From an uncultured Dehalococcoidia bacterium (lineage in GTDB: Bacteria > Chloroflexota > Dehalococcoidia > Lucifugimonadales > UBA3495): a DNA stretch of 64,000 nucleotides. The notes beneath the pieces were generated by a model. The model made no database searches. It had not been told where the DNA came from and was given only the letters and a program-made list of their open reading frames with translations. The position numbers and the translations under genes were made by a program. Where the stretch lies: assembly GCA_958296385.1 (NCBI GenBank), contig OY282494.1:1285416-1349415 (forward strand), read 5' to 3'. This document shows, piece by piece, positions 34,401-42,630 of this stretch (position 1 is the stretch's first letter; every line of letters starts with the position of its first letter).

Positions 34401-34448
34401 CGTAGCACACACTTTGCCGGCCGGCCGTATGACATAGGCGATGACAGA

Positions 34449-34955
34449 TTAGACGCCCACCACCCCACTGCGCCGCTCCACGATGAGCGTATCCCTCCAC
34501 ACCCCATTAAGCATCGCAACCCGCTTGCGCCGCCCCAGAATCCGGAACCCGCAGGCCAGATGTATCGCGATGCTGGCCCGGTTCTCCGGAAATATGCTGC
34601 TCTGCAACGTCCAGTAACCCGCCCTTTCGGACACGCCCACAAACTCCGACAGCAGCCGCTTGCCGATACCCCGGCCCCGCAGCGCAGCGTCAACGTAGAT
34701 GCTATGCTCCGCAACCCCCGCGTAGCACGCCCGCGCCGACACCGGCGACAGCGCCGCCCAGGCAACCGTAACGTCCTCAACCCGCGCTACCAGCCGGCAA
34801 TCCGGCAAGTGATTGCGATTCCAGGCGTCCCAATCCGGCGTTTCCGTCTCAAAAGTAGCATCGCCCGTCGCAATCCCGGCCGCATAAATCCGCCGCACCG
34901 CCGGCCAGTCCGCCGCCGCCATCGCAACAATCCTCAAATCCGCGCTGCCAGCCAT
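34449..34955 (-). CDS. GNAT N-acetyltransferase, phosphinothricin-acetyltransferase type
   Basis: A 168-residue acetyl-CoA-dependent transferase. The N-terminal helix IVAMAAADWPAVRRIYAAGIATGDATFE and the middle HSIYVDAALRGRGIGKRLL, with the Q/RxxGxG/A acetyl-CoA loop as RGRGIG, match the PAT/bar-like branch, followed by FPENRASIAIHLACGFRILG. Such enzymes acetylate small amines or amino acids. The exact start is uncertain (34955, 34967 or 34979, none with a strong ribosome site). It is a single gene divergent from the VOC gene. Confidence 0.85.
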   Translation of the reverse strand: MAGSADLRIVAMAAADWPAVRRIYAAGIATGDATFETETPDWDAWNRNHLPDCRLVARVEDVTVAWAALSPVSARACYAGVAEHSIYVDAALRGRGIGKRLLSEFVGVSERAGYWTLQSSIFPENRASIAIHLACGFRILGRRKRVAMLNGVWRDTLIVERRSGVVGV

Positions 34956-35045
34956 ACCCGTCAGCATACTACACCCCAATCACCGACGCCCCACGCCGGC
35001 CGGAAATGCAGTGACACCCGGCCACTAGCCCACCGGCACAAAAAA

Positions 35046-35054
35046 TGGTATCGT
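35046..35054 (+). promoter_or_regulatory. Extended -10 promoter of the VOC gene
   Basis: TGG-TATCGT about 33 bases before the ATG at 35088. The -10 hexamer is the same as that of the 16S promoter. Confidence 0.4.
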
Positions 35055-35087
35055 TGCGCCAATTGACACAATGGCAAGGAGGGAATC

Positions 35088-35510
35088 ATGCCCCAGATTA
35101 AGCATATCGCCATCGCTACCAACGACGCCGCCGGCACCGCCAAGTTCTACGCCGAGGTGTTCGGCCTGCGCGAAGTCGCCCAGATTGACGGCGAGAACGC
35201 CCGCGGCATCATGCTCAGCGACGGCAACATCAACATGGCGATCCTCGACTTCCAGAACGACGCCGTTGCCGGTGTGCGCGGCAAGGATTGGGAGGGCATC
35301 CACCACATCGGCTTTGAGGTCGAGGACTTGGAGGACATCGAGAAGCGCTTGATGGAGAACAACTCCAAGCCCATGGATGAAGTCAACCACGCCCTCCACG
35401 CCGGTATGGGCCCCCGCACCGAGAACGTGGAAACCAAGTACGAAGGCCCCAACGGCGAGATGATTGACGTCTCCGGCACCGGCTGGGTTGGCACCCGCGG
35501 CTTTGATTAA
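35088..35510 (+). CDS. VOC-family (glyoxalase/dioxygenase fold) protein
   Basis: A 140-residue single-domain vicinal-oxygen-chelate protein. It begins IKHIAIATNDAAGTAKFYAEVFGL, with a metal-ligand His at residue 4, and has HHIGFEVEDLEDIEKRL in the second beta-alpha-beta module and a C-terminal KYEGPNGEMIDVSG with a Glu ligand. These proteins catalyse varied metal-dependent reactions such as epimerisation, glyoxalase or ring cleavage; which one applies is unclear. The ATG has AAGGAGG ahead. It stands alone with its own promoter. Confidence 0.88.
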   Translation: MPQIKHIAIATNDAAGTAKFYAEVFGLREVAQIDGENARGIMLSDGNINMAILDFQNDAVAGVRGKDWEGIHHIGFEVEDLEDIEKRLMENNSKPMDEVNHALHAGMGPRTENVETKYEGPNGEMIDVSGTGWVGTRGFD

Positions 35511-35689
35511 CCCGCCGGGCCAGCGGCCCGCCGGCATCTGGCGCCAGCAATCCCCATCGCCAACCCCGAATCGGGCGCGGGTATCACCCCCCTGCGCCCG
35601 ATTATCCCCCTTTAACCCCACTCCCTGCCCCATGCGCCTCTGACCAACAAGCCTCTAACCAGGAACCGTCTGTTAAGGAGCCTCTGCTT

Positions 35690-36085
35690 ATGTCAAAGGC
35701 AATCACCCTCGCCATCATCGGCGTTGTCGCCGTCATCGCCCTCAGCACGGTTGGCACTCTCGGCTACCGCTGGCTGATTGCGCCGGCCCGGGGCGCCGTC
35801 GAACAGCGCGAGATTATCAACCGGGGCCAATTCCGCATCCAGGCTTACGAGCAGTTCTACCGCTGGAGCGAGGAGCGCGCCGCCATTGAATCCAAACTGG
35901 CCCTCTATCCCGAAAGCGGCCTCGACATCCGACAGCAAACCGAGTGCCGGGGACTGCTGGCCCAGCACGCCAACATCGTCGCCGAGTACAACGCCGCCTC
36001 CCGCGCCGAACTCACCCAGGGACAATGGCAGGCCCCCGACCTGCCCCAAACCCTGCCTCATGCCCCCGTCCGGAGGTGCGAATAG
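35690..36085 (+). CDS. Small exported or membrane-anchored hypothetical protein
   Basis: A 131-residue protein with an N-terminal hydrophobic segment (ITLAIIGVVAVIALSTVGTLGY, about residues 4-25), then a soluble helical part (REIINRGQFRIQAYEQFYRWSEERAAIESKL) and a cysteine at about residue 84. AAGGAG precedes the ATG. Its stop is directly followed by the ATG of the next gene (TAGATG), so the two form a unit. The layout recalls small phage or plasmid helper proteins, but no phage gene is nearby. No function assigned. Confidence 0.6.
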   Translation: MSKAITLAIIGVVAVIALSTVGTLGYRWLIAPARGAVEQREIINRGQFRIQAYEQFYRWSEERAAIESKLALYPESGLDIRQQTECRGLLAQHANIVAEYNAASRAELTQGQWQAPDLPQTLPHAPVRRCE

Positions 36086-36619
36086 ATGAATCCCTACGCC
36101 ATCGGCATCCTGGCCGCCCTGCTCGGCATCCTTGCCCTCGCCGGCTGCCAAACCACCCCCACCGACTCCCAGCAGTCCCGCGCCGCCCAGCAGGAATCAT
36201 CCTCCCGCGCTTTCACCGCCGTGCCGCCCTACATCCCCAACGAGTACACCGCCCGCGAGGACATCAACTGGTATCTGCGGGAAACCGAGGGCCAGCACAC
36301 CTGGTACGTGTACGCCCTCTCGTTCACCGGCGAGCCCCTGTTCTACATCGTCAGCGATATGAAACCCCGCAACATCTGCGTCTCAATCACCGCCCCCGAC
36401 CGCGTTGACTACAGCGGAACCACCGACGTAGTTCGCAGCGCCCCCGCCCTGGACGGCGTGTACTACGGCGGCGCCGGCTGCAACGCCTACTATATGCGCG
36501 ACGCCACCACCGGCGGCTTCATCGAACTGGCCGGCGATACCTTTTCGCTAGTCAGCTCCAAAACCCCCCTATTCATCGAAACCGACATCCAACGCCTGGA
36601 ACCGGGCCAGCAGCAATAA
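36086..36619 (+). CDS. Predicted lipoprotein of unknown function
   Basis: A 177-residue lipoprotein with signal GILAALLGILALAGC (lipobox cysteine at about residue 21) and a Thr/Ser/Gln-rich linker. A beta-rich domain follows (YLRETEGQHTWYVYALSFTGEPLFYIVSDMKPRNIC through DGVYYGGAGCNAYYMRD) and includes paired cysteines. It is immediately downstream of the small membrane protein gene with no gap, suggesting the two act together at the cell surface. No known family recognised. Confidence 0.65.
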   Translation: MNPYAIGILAALLGILALAGCQTTPTDSQQSRAAQQESSSRAFTAVPPYIPNEYTAREDINWYLRETEGQHTWYVYALSFTGEPLFYIVSDMKPRNICVSITAPDRVDYSGTTDVVRSAPALDGVYYGGAGCNAYYMRDATTGGFIELAGDTFSLVSSKTPLFIETDIQRLEPGQQQ

Positions 36620-36642
36620 ACGTTCCATTTAATCTGGACGAA

Positions 36643-37062
36643 TTAAGCCGGACGAAACACCAGCCCCGGATCGTCGCCGTCAATTTCGTCAAAGGCCAGC
36701 GTCACCGCAAGATTCACCGGAATGTTCTGCGGATTGGCCGCGTCCACTCCCGATATGCGCGCGCTGATGCGCGGCCCCTCCGCCAGCGTAACTATGCCGG
36801 TGCAGTAAGGATTGTTGCGCCCGTACCCCTTCGCCTCCAGCGACGCCGGCGCCACCGAGATGCACGTAAAAGCGCTCAGCGTAGCCCGCCCGCTCAGCTC
36901 GTGCCACTCCATATCCCGGCTGTGGCTCACCGGGTCAAGCGGCCGCGCCTCCGCATAGATGTTGCCATTCTCCCGGCACCGCACCCCCATAAACCGCCCC
37001 TCTTTCAGAAAGGCGTAGAACGATGCCGCCGTGAACGGACGCGATTCGGTTTCGGTGGTCAT
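36643..37062 (-). CDS. DUF35 (OB-fold) acyl-CoA-associated protein
   Basis: A 139-residue protein of the type found beside thiolases, where it binds acyl-CoA and stabilises or channels substrate. The N-terminal helix FTAASFYAFLKEGRFMGVRC and the OB-fold part (LSAFTCISVAPASLEAKGYGRNNPYCTGIVTLAEGPRISARISG) are recognisable. The zinc-ribbon cysteines normally present (CxxC...CxxC) are almost all gone; only Cys29 remains in the expected place. It lies 100 bases downstream of the thiolase gene on the same strand, the usual pairing. Confidence 0.8.
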   Translation of the reverse strand: MTTETESRPFTAASFYAFLKEGRFMGVRCRENGNIYAEARPLDPVSHSRDMEWHELSGRATLSAFTCISVAPASLEAKGYGRNNPYCTGIVTLAEGPRISARISGVDAANPQNIPVNLAVTLAFDEIDGDDPGLVFRPA

Positions 37063-37162
37063 TGGGAATTACCCTCACCTTTGACCCTTTCCCATTTACC
37101 GGACTTTGTGATTAGGGAAAGGGTCTTGTCGAAAGATTACAGAGATTTCGCCGCCGCCGTTT

Positions 37163-38437
37163 TTAGCCCCGTTGCAGCACGTTGACGACGCAGGTTCCCC
37201 CCGTGCCGCCCACGTTGTGCGTCAACCCGAATTCCAGATTCGGATTGTCCAGCTGCCGCTCGCCGGCCTCGCCCCGCAGCTGCTTGTACACCTCAATAAC
37301 CTGTGCCACGCCGCTGGCCCCCACCGGATGCCCTTTGGATTTCAGCCCGCCGCTGGTGTTGATAGGCCGGTCGCCGGTGCGCGCCGTCCGCCCCTCGTCC
37401 ACCGCGTGCGGCCCCTCGCCCGGCGCAAAGAACCCCAAGTCCTCACTGGCGACAATCTCCGCGATGGTAAAGCAGTCGTGCACCTCCGCAACCCCCACGT
37501 CATCCGGCCCAATCCCGGCCATCTCGTAGGCTTGTGCGGCGGCGATTTTCGCAGCCGACAGCGACGTAAGTTCCTCCGCATCGTGCAGCGGACGCCCGGT
37601 AGCCTGCCCAATCCCGGCCACGCCAACCGGCCGGTCGGTGAACTGATTGGCGATGTCGCTGGCCACCAGCAGCACGCACGACGCCCCGTCCGTAATCGGC
37701 GCGCAGTCGTACAGACGCAGCGGCCACGCAATCCACGGATTCGCCCGCGCATCGTTCAGAAAGTCCAGCTCATCGTCCCATTCGGGAACCGGCTCCCCCC
37801 GCTGTTCCGCCCGCGCCCGCCGCCGCTCCATCATATCCCGCACCGTCTGCCGGAACTGCGCCTTCGGATTCAGCTTGCCGTTCTCGTGATTCTTGATGCC
37901 AACCTTCAGCAGATGATTCAGGTTGGTCTCATAGCGGTCCATATGGGCCTTGGCGATAGCCCCAAAGATGCCGGGAAAAGTCAACCCGGCCGGCACCTCG
38001 TAAAGCCCGTCGGCCGCCGACGCCAGCACGTCCGTAACACCCTCCGTCGGCAGCGACGTCATCTTCTCCACGCCGCCCACCAGCACCACGTCGTACATCC
38101 CGCTGGCAATCGCCATCACGCCCTCCCGCAGCGCGCTGCCGCTGCTGGCGCAGGCATTCTCCACCCGCGTAATCGGCGTCGGCGTCATCCCCAGCCAGTC
38201 CGCCATAATCGGCGCCGTATGCCCCTGATGCTCAAACAGGTCAGCCGAATAGTTCCCCAGGTAACCCGCCTCAATATCCTGAGCCGATATGCCCTGGTCA
38301 ATAGTATCCTGCAAATCCTGAAAAGCCTCCACAAACAAGTCGCGGCTCGTCTTCCCCGGATAAGCCCCAAACTGAGACAACCCGGCCCCAACAATAGAAA
38401 CCGGCCGCGCGAGCCGCCGAGAACGAACAGTAGCCAT
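37163..38437 (-). CDS. Thiolase-family acetyl-CoA acetyltransferase
   Basis: A 424-residue SCP2-thiolase-like enzyme for acyl-CoA condensation or cleavage. The nucleophile cysteine sits in ENACASSGSALREG (about residue 91). The catalytic histidines are in EVHDCFTIAE and KGHPVGASGVAQ near the C-terminus, with NVGGTGGTCVV at the end. Residues 190-240 contain the long insertion typical of this non-degradative branch. It is paired with the downstream DUF35 protein, so a joint complex is likely. The ATG at 38437 is consistent with the family start. The specific acyl substrate is not clear. Confidence 0.88.
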   Translation of the reverse strand: MATVRSRRLARPVSIVGAGLSQFGAYPGKTSRDLFVEAFQDLQDTIDQGISAQDIEAGYLGNYSADLFEHQGHTAPIMADWLGMTPTPITRVENACASSGSALREGVMAIASGMYDVVLVGGVEKMTSLPTEGVTDVLASAADGLYEVPAGLTFPGIFGAIAKAHMDRYETNLNHLLKVGIKNHENGKLNPKAQFRQTVRDMMERRRARAEQRGEPVPEWDDELDFLNDARANPWIAWPLRLYDCAPITDGASCVLLVASDIANQFTDRPVGVAGIGQATGRPLHDAEELTSLSAAKIAAAQAYEMAGIGPDDVGVAEVHDCFTIAEIVASEDLGFFAPGEGPHAVDEGRTARTGDRPINTSGGLKSKGHPVGASGVAQVIEVYKQLRGEAGERQLDNPNLEFGLTHNVGGTGGTCVVNVLQRG

Positions 38438-38634
38438 CAGAACACCTCAACTCCAAAAACGTCCCCCCATCCTACACCCAACCCCCCCCAATTACCAGCA
38501 AAACAACCGCCCGGCAATCTCAACTTGCGCTGTAATTGCGCGCACCCTTCCGTTTCCGGCAGTTCAATCACCCCCTCGCCGCCCATCCCGCCATCCCCAA
38601 CGTCATCAACAGCCCCCATGCCCCCAAAGACACA

Positions 38635-39133
38635 CCGAGGGGGTCTGGGGGAAATCATTTCCCCCAGCGGAATCCCCCGCCAAATCCCAAAAATCAGCGA
38701 CCCCACCCCCTTGCAACCGCACATCGGTTCGTGTAAGATACATCCATCGGGCAAATCAACAACCAATCCCCGCCTCAGCCGTTCTCGACGGAGAGCGTCC
38801 CCTGAGGAACCGGGGCCTACACACTATCACAACACCGCGTCAAACGTCGCCGGAGATTCCAGTCACCACGGCCACCCCCGTCAGCATCCAAACCGCAATC
38901 GGCCAGGCCGCCTATCCCTGCTTCCACAGCGCGGGCGGTACTCCGCAGGGTATCGAGCTTCAGCCCGCGTGCTGCCTCTCATTAGGGCAGGACACGTAAA
39001 ATGAAGGTCCGTAATAGTTGCGTAAAAACCTTCCGGCCGTAAGGGCTGACACCGACTGAAATCTCCGGCGATAACCACCACCAAATCAAACCGAACCGAA
39101 CCAACAGCCCGATACCACACCCGCCCGATACCG
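38635..39133. repeat. Long dispersed repeat element, copy 2
   Basis: The second copy of the element at 7906-8414, in the same orientation. It has the palindrome at 38645-38667 and the conserved core at about 38846-39072 with its flanking inverted repeat (one mismatch, GACTGAAATC for GACTGGAATC). It fills the gap between the thiolase gene and the PaREP1-like gene. The apparent coding frames across it differ from copy 1 after small indels, arguing against a protein. Confidence 0.85.
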
Positions 39134-39191
39134 ACAACCCACCATCCCAACAACCCCGGAGCCTGACTTGCCTATACATCCATTCCGACCG

Positions 39192-39602
39192 ATGCAGCCG
39201 CATCTCCGGCGCTCCGTCGCCCACCACCAGGCGCAAGCCACTCATTATCTGGACGTCGCCAACGCCGGCATCGCCGCCGGCGCCTACTACGACTCGGCCC
39301 ACGCTCTGCGTCGCGCCGCCACTCACGCCGTGGCCTCCGCCACTTCCCATTGGCAATTGCCTTACCGTTCCCGAAATAAAATCTCCAACGACTTGCTCTG
39401 CCTCTTCGTCGCCGGCTACATCGGACTCCCCCAAATCCGCACCTTCCAGCGCGTCCACAACCTCCCCGACTCCATCGCCGCCGCCAATCCCGCCTCGGCC
39501 CGACGCACCCTGCGCGCCGAACACCGCCGCGTCGCCAAACTCGCCCGCACCATGGCCCAAGCCATCGCCAGCGCCCCCGACCCCAACGTCCAGCGCGTGT
39601 AA
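39192..39602 (+). CDS. PaREP1/HEPN-like protein (copy 5, diverged)
   Basis: A 136-residue helical protein with the family-like segment HALRRAATHAVASATSHWQLP (about residues 38-58) and a basic second half (TLRAEHRRVAKLARTMAQAI). It is the most diverged of the five relatives in the window, and membership rests on this core alone. The ATG at 39192 is preferred, although a TTG at 39168 is possible; neither has a clear ribosome site. It follows repeat copy 2 by about 60 bases. Confidence 0.5.
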   Translation: MQPHLRRSVAHHQAQATHYLDVANAGIAAGAYYDSAHALRRAATHAVASATSHWQLPYRSRNKISNDLLCLFVAGYIGLPQIRTFQRVHNLPDSIAAANPASARRTLRAEHRRVAKLARTMAQAIASAPDPNVQRV

Positions 39603-39637
39603 CCCCCCCTGACCGGACGCTAGTTGCCCTGGGGGTA

Positions 39638-39646
39638 TGGTATGAT
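39638..39646 (+). promoter_or_regulatory. Extended -10 promoter of the cupin gene
   Basis: TGG-TATGAT about 33 bases before the ATG at 39679; the leader carries a GGAGG ribosome site. Confidence 0.4.
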
Positions 39647-39678
39647 TGTGCGCAGCAATGCACTCATACGGAGGAACC

Positions 39679-40041
39679 ATGAAAATTGTAAAGATGTCGG
39701 CCGTCCCCAAGACCGAGGGCACCGCTCCTTTGTTCACCGGCCCGGTTGGCCGTCAGGCCATCCTTGACCCCGACGACAGCAGCAACTTCAACTTTGGCAT
39801 CGTCCACTTTGGCGCCGGTGTCCGCAACAAGTTCCACAAGCACAGCGGCGATCAGATTCTCATTGTCACCGAGGGCACCGGCACCGTTGCCACCCGCGAC
39901 GAGTCCGTTGAAGTCACCGAGGGCGACGTCGCCATCATCCCCGCCGGCGAGGACCACTGGCACGGCGCCCCCGACGCCACCGCCATGTCCCACATCACCA
40001 TCACGGTAAAGGGCAGCGAAACCGAGCAGACGGAAGCCTGA
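39679..40041 (+). CDS. Cupin-domain protein
   Basis: A 120-residue single-domain cupin. Metal-ligand motifs are FHKHSGDQILIVTEGTG (about residues 54-70, His56 with His/Asp and Glu) and the second motif GEDHWHGAPDATAMSH. The fold suits a metal-dependent dioxygenase, isomerase or sensor; no activity can be fixed. The ATG has GGAGG 5 bases upstream. A good terminator follows. A single gene. Confidence 0.88.
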   Translation: MKIVKMSAVPKTEGTAPLFTGPVGRQAILDPDDSSNFNFGIVHFGAGVRNKFHKHSGDQILIVTEGTGTVATRDESVEVTEGDVAIIPAGEDHWHGAPDATAMSHITITVKGSETEQTEA

Positions 40042-40069
40042 CCCTCAGGCCGCCGCAACCCTTAAACCG

Positions 40070-40110
40070 TACCGGGGCGACGCAATCGCATCGCCCCGGT
40101 TCCTTTTGGC
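40070..40110 (+). terminator. Intrinsic terminator of the cupin gene
   Basis: ACCGGGGCGA, a 10-base loop and TCGCCCCGGT (40071-40100) followed by TTCCTTTTGG. A perfect 10-bp stem. It lies between the convergent cupin and MFS genes and may serve both sides. Confidence 0.75.
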
Positions 40111-40125
40111 CCGTGCCAGCGCCGG

Positions 40126-41661
40126 TCAGTGCCGGTGCCCGTGCCCCTCGTGATGGCCCTGCTCCTCGTGATGCCCGTGCCCCTCGTGATGGCCATGGCC
40201 CCCATCTCCATGCCCGTCATGGCCGCCGTGTCCCCCGCCATCGTGCTCTCCGTGATGGCCGCCGCCATGATGCCCCCCGTCGTGGTCATCATGCTGCACT
40301 GCCGCCGGCCGGGGCAGGCGCACCAGCAGCAGTATGACGGCCGCAACTACGTACAGCCCGGCGGTGTAGTAGAACAGGTACGTGTAGTCCATGTCGTACA
40401 GCGACGCCGCGATAATCGGCGATACCGCGCTCAGGATAAACCGCGACGTTGACAGCAGCCCCAGCGTAGTTGCCGCCGTCCCCTCCCGCACAATGTCCAT
40501 CGCCGCCGCCGTCAAAATCGGCTGGTCGCTGTACAGGAACAGCCCCAGCGCCCCCAGCAGTATCGCCCCAATTAGCAGGTCATCCTTGCCGCTAATCAGC
40601 GGCGCCATCAGGAACGTTACCACCGCCAGAAACAGCATCCCCGGCACCAGCACCATCTTGCGCCCCAGCCGGTCCGACAGGTACCCCATTACCGGGCTGG
40701 CCGGTATCCCCACCAGCACCAGCAGTCCAATCAGCGAACCCCGTATAAACAGGTTCTCAAACCCGCCGTGTTCCGTTGTCGCCAGCCCCAGCACGTCCGC
40801 CAGGTAAAACGGCAGCACCGTTATAAACCCGATGTACGCCATCCCCCGCAGCCCGGCCACCAGCGTGATTCCCCAAACCCGGGGATTCCGCACCAGCAGC
40901 TTGGTCTCCGCAATCTGCGTCTGCATCGTGCTGACGGCCCGCTCCTCGATCGCCGCCTGCGCCCTTTGCCCGATGTCCCGAAAGGCCCAGAACACCAGAA
41001 ATGCCAGGAATATCGGCACGGCGGCGTAGATTGTGATGATGGCCTGCCACGTCAGCGCTCCCAGCAGCAGCCCGGTCAGCACCGGCCCCAGCACGTCGCC
41101 CACGTTGCCGCCCACTCCGTGAAACGACAGCACCGACGCCCGCCGGTGCGAAAAGTGCGACGACAGCGCCGCCATCGCCGGCAAGTGCCACACCGACGCC
41201 GCCACTGCCACCACCGCCATTCCTATTATCAGCAGCGCGTACCCAACGGGATTCAGCGCGGTCGAGCCGGCGCCGCCCCCGGAGGCGGCAATCCACGAAC
41301 TCCCCGGCATCTGCCAGCCCGCCGCCGCCATCAGCAGCCACCCCACCCCGAACACCGCCATGCAGACGGCCATCACCCAGCCCCAGTACCGCCGCAGCGC
41401 ATCCGTCAGCACCCCGCCCGGCAGCGCTACCACCCCCGACGCAATCTCCCGCGTGGTCTGTATGCTGCTGGCGGCCACGGTGCTGCCGCCCAGCAGCAGC
41501 TCCCGCACCTCCGGCAATACCACGATAAAACTCTGCGCTATCCAGTGAAATACCCCGTGCCCGCTGGTCAGACCGCCAATAATAAAAGCGGCCCCCCGTC
41601 GAAACCCGGTGCGTCCCTCCGTTACCGAAGGCACTCCGTGATGATGATGGGCGTGTGCCAT
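40126..41661 (-). CDS. MFS transporter with His-rich C-terminal tail
   Basis: A 511-residue, 12-helix major facilitator. It begins with HAHHHHG and ends with a 57-residue tail (about residues 455-511) containing 21 histidines in HDGGHHGG/HGHHEGH runs, next to Asp and Glu. The membrane part has the same WHLPAMAALSSHFSHRRASVLSFH region as the MFS pair at 14-17 kb and GYLSDRLGRKMVLVPG at mid-length. It is the last gene of the zinc island, about 90 bases after znuB, on the same strand. Histidine tails of this kind usually bind Zn, Ni or Cu. Transport of a metal or metallophore, or metal buffering, is inferred. Confidence 0.8.
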   Translation of the reverse strand: MAHAHHHHGVPSVTEGRTGFRRGAAFIIGGLTSGHGVFHWIAQSFIVVLPEVRELLLGGSTVAASSIQTTREIASGVVALPGGVLTDALRRYWGWVMAVCMAVFGVGWLLMAAAGWQMPGSSWIAASGGGAGSTALNPVGYALLIIGMAVVAVAASVWHLPAMAALSSHFSHRRASVLSFHGVGGNVGDVLGPVLTGLLLGALTWQAIITIYAAVPIFLAFLVFWAFRDIGQRAQAAIEERAVSTMQTQIAETKLLVRNPRVWGITLVAGLRGMAYIGFITVLPFYLADVLGLATTEHGGFENLFIRGSLIGLLVLVGIPASPVMGYLSDRLGRKMVLVPGMLFLAVVTFLMAPLISGKDDLLIGAILLGALGLFLYSDQPILTAAAMDIVREGTAATTLGLLSTSRFILSAVSPIIAASLYDMDYTYLFYYTAGLYVVAAVILLLVRLPRPAAVQHDDHDGGHHGGGHHGEHDGGGHGGHDGHGDGGHGHHEGHGHHEEQGHHEGHGHRH

Positions 41662-41751
41662 GTTGACCCCCTTTGGCCGTGATGGATGATGGAGGTTAAA
41701 AAATAGAGATTTGCAGATGGTGGTTAGCAGATAGAAGTTTGCAGATGCTGG

Positions 41752-42630
41752 TTAGTCCAGAGCGCTCCCCGACCCTTGCGGCAGCCGCGACAGGCTGCTG
41801 CTCGGATGGGACGCCCGGCTGATGCGATGCCGTATCTTTGACCAGCACAACGCCAGCACGAACAGCGCCGCCGACAGCAGCACCACGCTGGCCCCGGATG
41901 ATACATCAACGAAGTAGCTGATGTAGATGCCCACCGCCCCGCAGAATACCCCAATGCCCGTTGACGCCAGCGCCATCTTGCGGAAACTGTTAGTCAGCAA
42001 ACGCGCAATAATCGGCGGTATCACCACTGCGGCCGCAATCATCGTCACCCCCAGCACCTGCATCGAAACCACGATAGTGCCGGCCAGCAGCAGCGAGAAC
42101 AGCGTATCCACCCACCCCGTAGGCACCCCGTAAAACTGCGCGGCGTCCGGGTCAAAAGTCGCAAACAGAAACAGCTTGTAAGCGGTAAAAAACACCGCCA
42201 GCACCACGGCGGCAACCACCGCAATCGCAATCAGATCGCCCCCGTCCACCGCCAGCACGCTCCCCCACAGCGACGCCTCAAAATCCCGCGTAAAACTGCC
42301 CCCGCTGCTGATGATGGCAATGCCCAGCGCAAAGCTGGCCGTAGTTATAATCCCAATCGCCGCATCCGCCCCAATCGGATTCCGCCGCGCCGTCCACGCA
42401 ATCAGCAGCGCCGACAGAAACCCCCAAATCGTAGCCCCCACAAAAAAGTTGATGGACATAATCCAGCTCACCACCGCCCCCCCAAAGATGGCGTGCGACA
42501 GCCCGTGCCCAATGTACGACATCCCCCGCAGCACAATGTACACGCCCATCACGCCGCACAGCCCGCCGACCAGACTCGCCGCAATCAGCGCCCGGACGAA
42601 AAACGCAAATTCAAAAGGTTCCAGGAGCAA
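41752..42630 (-). CDS. znuB: Metal ABC transporter permease (ZnuB/MntB family)
   Basis: A 292-residue inner-membrane permease with eight or nine hydrophobic helices, of the cluster 9 metal family. The family-typical start LLEPFEFAFFVRALIAASLVGGLCGVMGVYIVLRGMSYIGHGLSHA and the later GVTMIAAAVVIPPIIARLLT are visible. The start is TTG at 42630, directly after the znuC stop (TGATTG), so the two are coupled. The C-terminal tail (SSSLSRLPQGSG) is a soluble extension. Zinc is preferred to manganese because of the His-rich partners and the Fur-type regulator, but this is inference. Confidence 0.88.
   Translation of the reverse strand: MLLEPFEFAFFVRALIAASLVGGLCGVMGVYIVLRGMSYIGHGLSHAIFGGAVVSWIMSINFFVGATIWGFLSALLIAWTARRNPIGADAAIGIITTASFALGIAIISSGGSFTRDFEASLWGSVLAVDGGDLIAIAVVAAVVLAVFFTAYKLFLFATFDPDAAQFYGVPTGWVDTLFSLLLAGTIVVSMQVLGVTMIAAAVVIPPIIARLLTNSFRKMALASTGIGVFCGAVGIYISYFVDVSSGASVVLLSAALFVLALCWSKIRHRISRASHPSSSLSRLPQGSGSALD

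Noticed and set aside
35690-36619. The paired exported hypotheticals as part of a prophage.
   Set aside because: No integrase, structural or lysis genes nearby, and base composition matches the surroundings.
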